This document shows, in pieces, positions 6,371 to 8,743 of a stretch of 8,743 nucleotides of DNA. A program made the position numbers and the translations under genes. The notes below the pieces were generated by a model. The model did no database searches. It saw only the letters and a program-made list of their open reading frames with translations, and was not told the DNA's origin. The first letter of the stretch is position 1, and every line of letters begins with the position of its first letter. Origin of the DNA: Campylobacteraceae bacterium (GTDB taxonomy: Bacteria; Campylobacterota; Campylobacteria; Campylobacterales; Sulfurovaceae); the NCBI GenBank assembly GCA_026986355.1, contig JALSOO010000180.1, forward strand, positions 1 through 8,743. The letters run 5' to 3'.

Positions 6371-8718
6371 CTACGACTAAACCAAACTCCACCTAAAAGC
6401 AAAAGAATTAATGGTATAGCTAACTGTATCCAAGCAGAGAGTTTTAAAATTTTATGCAAAATAGTCTCATGCTCTTTTTTGTCAATAGTTATTCCTGCCA
6501 TATTGGCGATATGGTTCATGGCTGAAATGGCTAAATCTCCGTTAGGTATGCTCTTGTGACAGGCGTAACATGTACCCTCTCTATCTAGTTTTTCTCTCAT
6601 CTCTTTTGGTAGTGGGTTGGCTAATTTCCAATGGTTATCTACGGTTTGGACTTGTGTACCATTCTCATCTATCATTACAGAGTAGTCATGTTTTAGATTT
6701 GGGATAGCTACCATCTGCTCATCTACTTTTTTAGGCAATAGTTTTCCATCAGCACTCATAAGGTCAATAATAGATGTTTTGCTTTGGTCTCCAAAGTATG
6801 CTCCACCGTTGATACCTTTACCCAATGCCTTTTTAGAGGTGTGGCAACTCTCACATGTTCTTGATTTTTTAGAGATAGTATGAGGATTAACTTGTGACAT
6901 AGTGATTGCATTTTGTCCCTTAGCTCCTGCTCCCTCTACATTTGGTATTTTGACAATATGGTTTTTTAGAAGTGCTTTTCCATCTTTTCCTATAACAGTA
7001 ATGGTTACTTGACAACCAGGTATAGTAGGCGATACTCTTCCCTCTCCATTGATACTAAGTGCAGGATTTTCCCAACGTAGATAACTTCTAGTCTCAGTTA
7101 CTTTTCCATCTACCAAAAACTCTTTTAGATTCTTCTCTCCTGTCATTCCATGCTTATTGTGTGCCATAGAGGCTGATAGATAATCAGGATTCTGTTTGCC
7201 TTTGGAGTAGTCTATCTTGACGTGACAACCGTAACATTGAGGAGCCCAAGTAGCATGACAAGTGTAGCACTCTAGCTTATCTGTATGTGCTTGGATACTA
7301 TCCATAGATACCAATGCTTTTTTACTAAGTTTTTTCTCCTCTTTTAGTAGTTTTAGAGGTTTTAGCTCAATATCTTTTCCTGAAGCTAAGTGCATTAATA
7401 TCTTGTTTCCATGTCGTACAGCTTTTGTAAGTGGGTTACCTCTAGCTGATAATAAGAATCCATCGCCTCTATCTTTTGGGATTGCACCCTTTTCCAAATA
7501 CTCCTTGAGGGTTTTGAGTGTTCCTCTTGCTTTTCCTTTTTTGGGTTTCATTGCAAACTCATCAGAGTAACCTAGTGGCAACTCCCAAGGGTAGGCTTTA
7601 GTTGTACCATGACAATCTTGACACTCAATCTCTACTCCTCCTAGATTTGCACCTGTCATAAATCCATCTCCGTGCATATCATTTGAAGTGTGACAATCTT
7701 GACACAACATACCTTTGCTGTAATGAATATCTTCGGTAAGGTGTAGGTATCGTTTGGTATGGAGTTTGGGTTGTGCATTTCCATCGCTATCAAAGGTGGC
7801 TTTGTATTCAGTCTCCATAAGCCCTTGGTAGCTTACTCCTATTCTCTTACCCCGATTATGACAAGTGGTACATGTCTCAACAGGGATTCCACTATACTCT
7901 TTTCCATGAATATTGACCTTTACATCTCTTGATGATTGAATCTGATGAGTTAAGAGGTGTCCATGTTTATCATGTGGAATTTTTGTATCATTTCCCTCAT
8001 AAAATCCCTCATTAGAGTATGGGATATGACAAGTAGCACACCCCATTCCTCTATAATCTCCTCTTCTACTTCTACCTTTTCCACCTGTATGACAGCGTAA
8101 ACACTCTTGACGGAGATAGGTATAGACAGATAGAAGTGGGTCTTTTTCTATCTCATCGGCTGTTGGTGCTTTGGGTAGCTGTTTGGAGTGTTTAGGAAAA
8201 GCTTGTGACTCTTTTTGAGATAACTCTGCCATATATTTTTGATAGACATCTGTACCCAATCGCTTGTGGGTATTGTTGGAGTCATAGTTAGACTCCCAAT
8301 GGTTATATCCATCTGATTTACCAAATGACCACAATGCACCATGAATCTTTCCTGCTTCGGTATTCATTAGAGAGTTCCATTGAGCTTTGACCTGCTCGGC
8401 ATGACACATTCCACATGTATTGATATTTATCCATTGACTTGTAGGGCTTGGATAGAAATCTTTTGGACCTTTGTGCGTTAGAAAATAGTCTAATGTTCCA
8501 TTGTGTGAGATATTTTTATCATCAGAGGTAGGATTACCTCCATGACAGACAATACAATCGTTACCTTTTGCTCCTGCCTTATTAGCAACCTTTAAAATCT
8601 CTTGCATCATTTTAGAGTTTGTATCTCGTATATGCTCAATACCACTATGACACTCAATACATGAATTTTTTGAGAATAGAGAGAGTGTAAGCAGTAAAAG
8701 TATAAGAAGTTTTTTCAT
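6358..8718 (-). CDS. Dodecahaem c-type cytochrome, exported, C-terminal membrane anchor, 786 aa
   Basis: Electron-transfer or reductase protein expected on the periplasmic face of the inner membrane. The signal peptide (MKKLLILLLLTLSLFS) ends just before the first haem site. Twelve CXXCH motifs occur at residues 20, 55, 102, 206, 227, 283, 339, 366, 484, 495, 622 and 717, accounting for 24 of 25 cysteines; the remaining one is Cys569. Many extra histidines could serve as distal ligands. Two long stretches without haem sites (371-483, Lys-rich; 500-621, with beta-like segments around GRVSPTIPGCQV) divide the haems into groups of 8, 2, 1 and 1. A single membrane helix at about 762-780 is followed by RRRK, so the tail should face the cytoplasm. 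AAAGGA is seven bases before the ATG. The family is not one I can name: it does not match NrfA, Hao or octahaem tetrathionate reductase in length or haem number. Only 25 bases upstream are visible, so operon partners lie outside the window. Confidence 0.93.
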   Translation of the reverse strand: MKKLLILLLLTLSLFSKNSCIECHSGIEHIRDTNSKMMQEILKVANKAGAKGNDCIVCHGGNPTSDDKNISHNGTLDYFLTHKGPKDFYPSPTSQWININTCGMCHAEQVKAQWNSLMNTEAGKIHGALWSFGKSDGYNHWESNYDSNNTHKRLGTDVYQKYMAELSQKESQAFPKHSKQLPKAPTADEIEKDPLLSVYTYLRQECLRCHTGGKGRSRRGDYRGMGCATCHIPYSNEGFYEGNDTKIPHDKHGHLLTHQIQSSRDVKVNIHGKEYSGIPVETCTTCHNRGKRIGVSYQGLMETEYKATFDSDGNAQPKLHTKRYLHLTEDIHYSKGMLCQDCHTSNDMHGDGFMTGANLGGVEIECQDCHGTTKAYPWELPLGYSDEFAMKPKKGKARGTLKTLKEYLEKGAIPKDRGDGFLLSARGNPLTKAVRHGNKILMHLASGKDIELKPLKLLKEEKKLSKKALVSMDSIQAHTDKLECYTCHATWAPQCYGCHVKIDYSKGKQNPDYLSASMAHNKHGMTGEKNLKEFLVDGKVTETRSYLRWENPALSINGEGRVSPTIPGCQVTITVIGKDGKALLKNHIVKIPNVEGAGAKGQNAITMSQVNPHTISKKSRTCESCHTSKKALGKGINGGAYFGDQSKTSIIDLMSADGKLLPKKVDEQMVAIPNLKHDYSVMIDENGTQVQTVDNHWKLANPLPKEMREKLDREGTCYACHKSIPNGDLAISAMNHIANMAGITIDKKEHETILHKILKLSAWIQLAIPLILLLLGGVWFSRRRKI

Positions 8719-8743
8719 AAAAATGTCCTTTAGTGGAATTTTA

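Noticed and set aside
8148..8342. Same-strand, different-frame open frame inside the cytochrome gene
   Set aside because: Within the continuous cytochrome reading frame, with no independent evidence.
6358..8718. Identification as Hao, NrfA or octahaem tetrathionate reductase
   Set aside because: Haem number (12), length and the C-terminal anchor do not fit; no CXXCK or other special haem motif of those enzymes is present.

Overview
The window is AT-rich DNA from a bacterium, most likely a member of the Campylobacterota of the Sulfurimonas/Sulfurovum type. This rests on AT-rich codon use, promoters that show a TATAAT box but no clear -35, a class I ketol-acid reductoisomerase, and a large periplasmic multihaem cytochrome c next to housekeeping genes. 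The genus is an inference from style and gene content; no search was possible.

Layout. At the left, on the minus strand, lie a small exported LysM-type protein (29-355) and ilvC (494-1519). Each has its own TATAAT box, and a hairpin terminator separates them. A 116-base divergent promoter region then leads to a plus-strand pair: an NfeD-family membrane protein (1636-2088) and a stomatin/QmcA-type SPFH protein (2109-2966), 20 bases apart and evidently one operon. This pair runs head-on, with no spacer, into a minus-strand cytoplasmic TPR-type protein (2967-4115). A very AT-rich 232-base divergent region (4116-4347) holds a long palindrome and repeated AAATAGTA boxes, and separates that gene from plus-strand thiD (4348-5157). 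Next come a membrane-anchored helical-repeat protein of unknown function (5231-6349) and, convergent with it, a minus-strand gene for a 786-residue c-type cytochrome with twelve CXXCH motifs (6358-8718). A perfect hairpin that overlaps the end of the first gene appears to serve as a shared terminator for these two.

How the genes work together. The recognisable parts are ordinary metabolism (branched-chain amino acid and thiamine synthesis), a membrane-organisation pair (NfeD plus SPFH), and one respiratory or electron-transfer protein. There is no sign that they form one pathway. The most distinctive items are the dodecahaem, tail-anchored cytochrome, the eight-unit 46-residue-pitch repeat protein, the membrane-anchored repeat protein at 5231-6349, and the palindromic divergent promoter region at 4219-4295. 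No RNA gene, insertion sequence, CRISPR array or integrase was seen. No intergenic stretch exceeds 300 bases.
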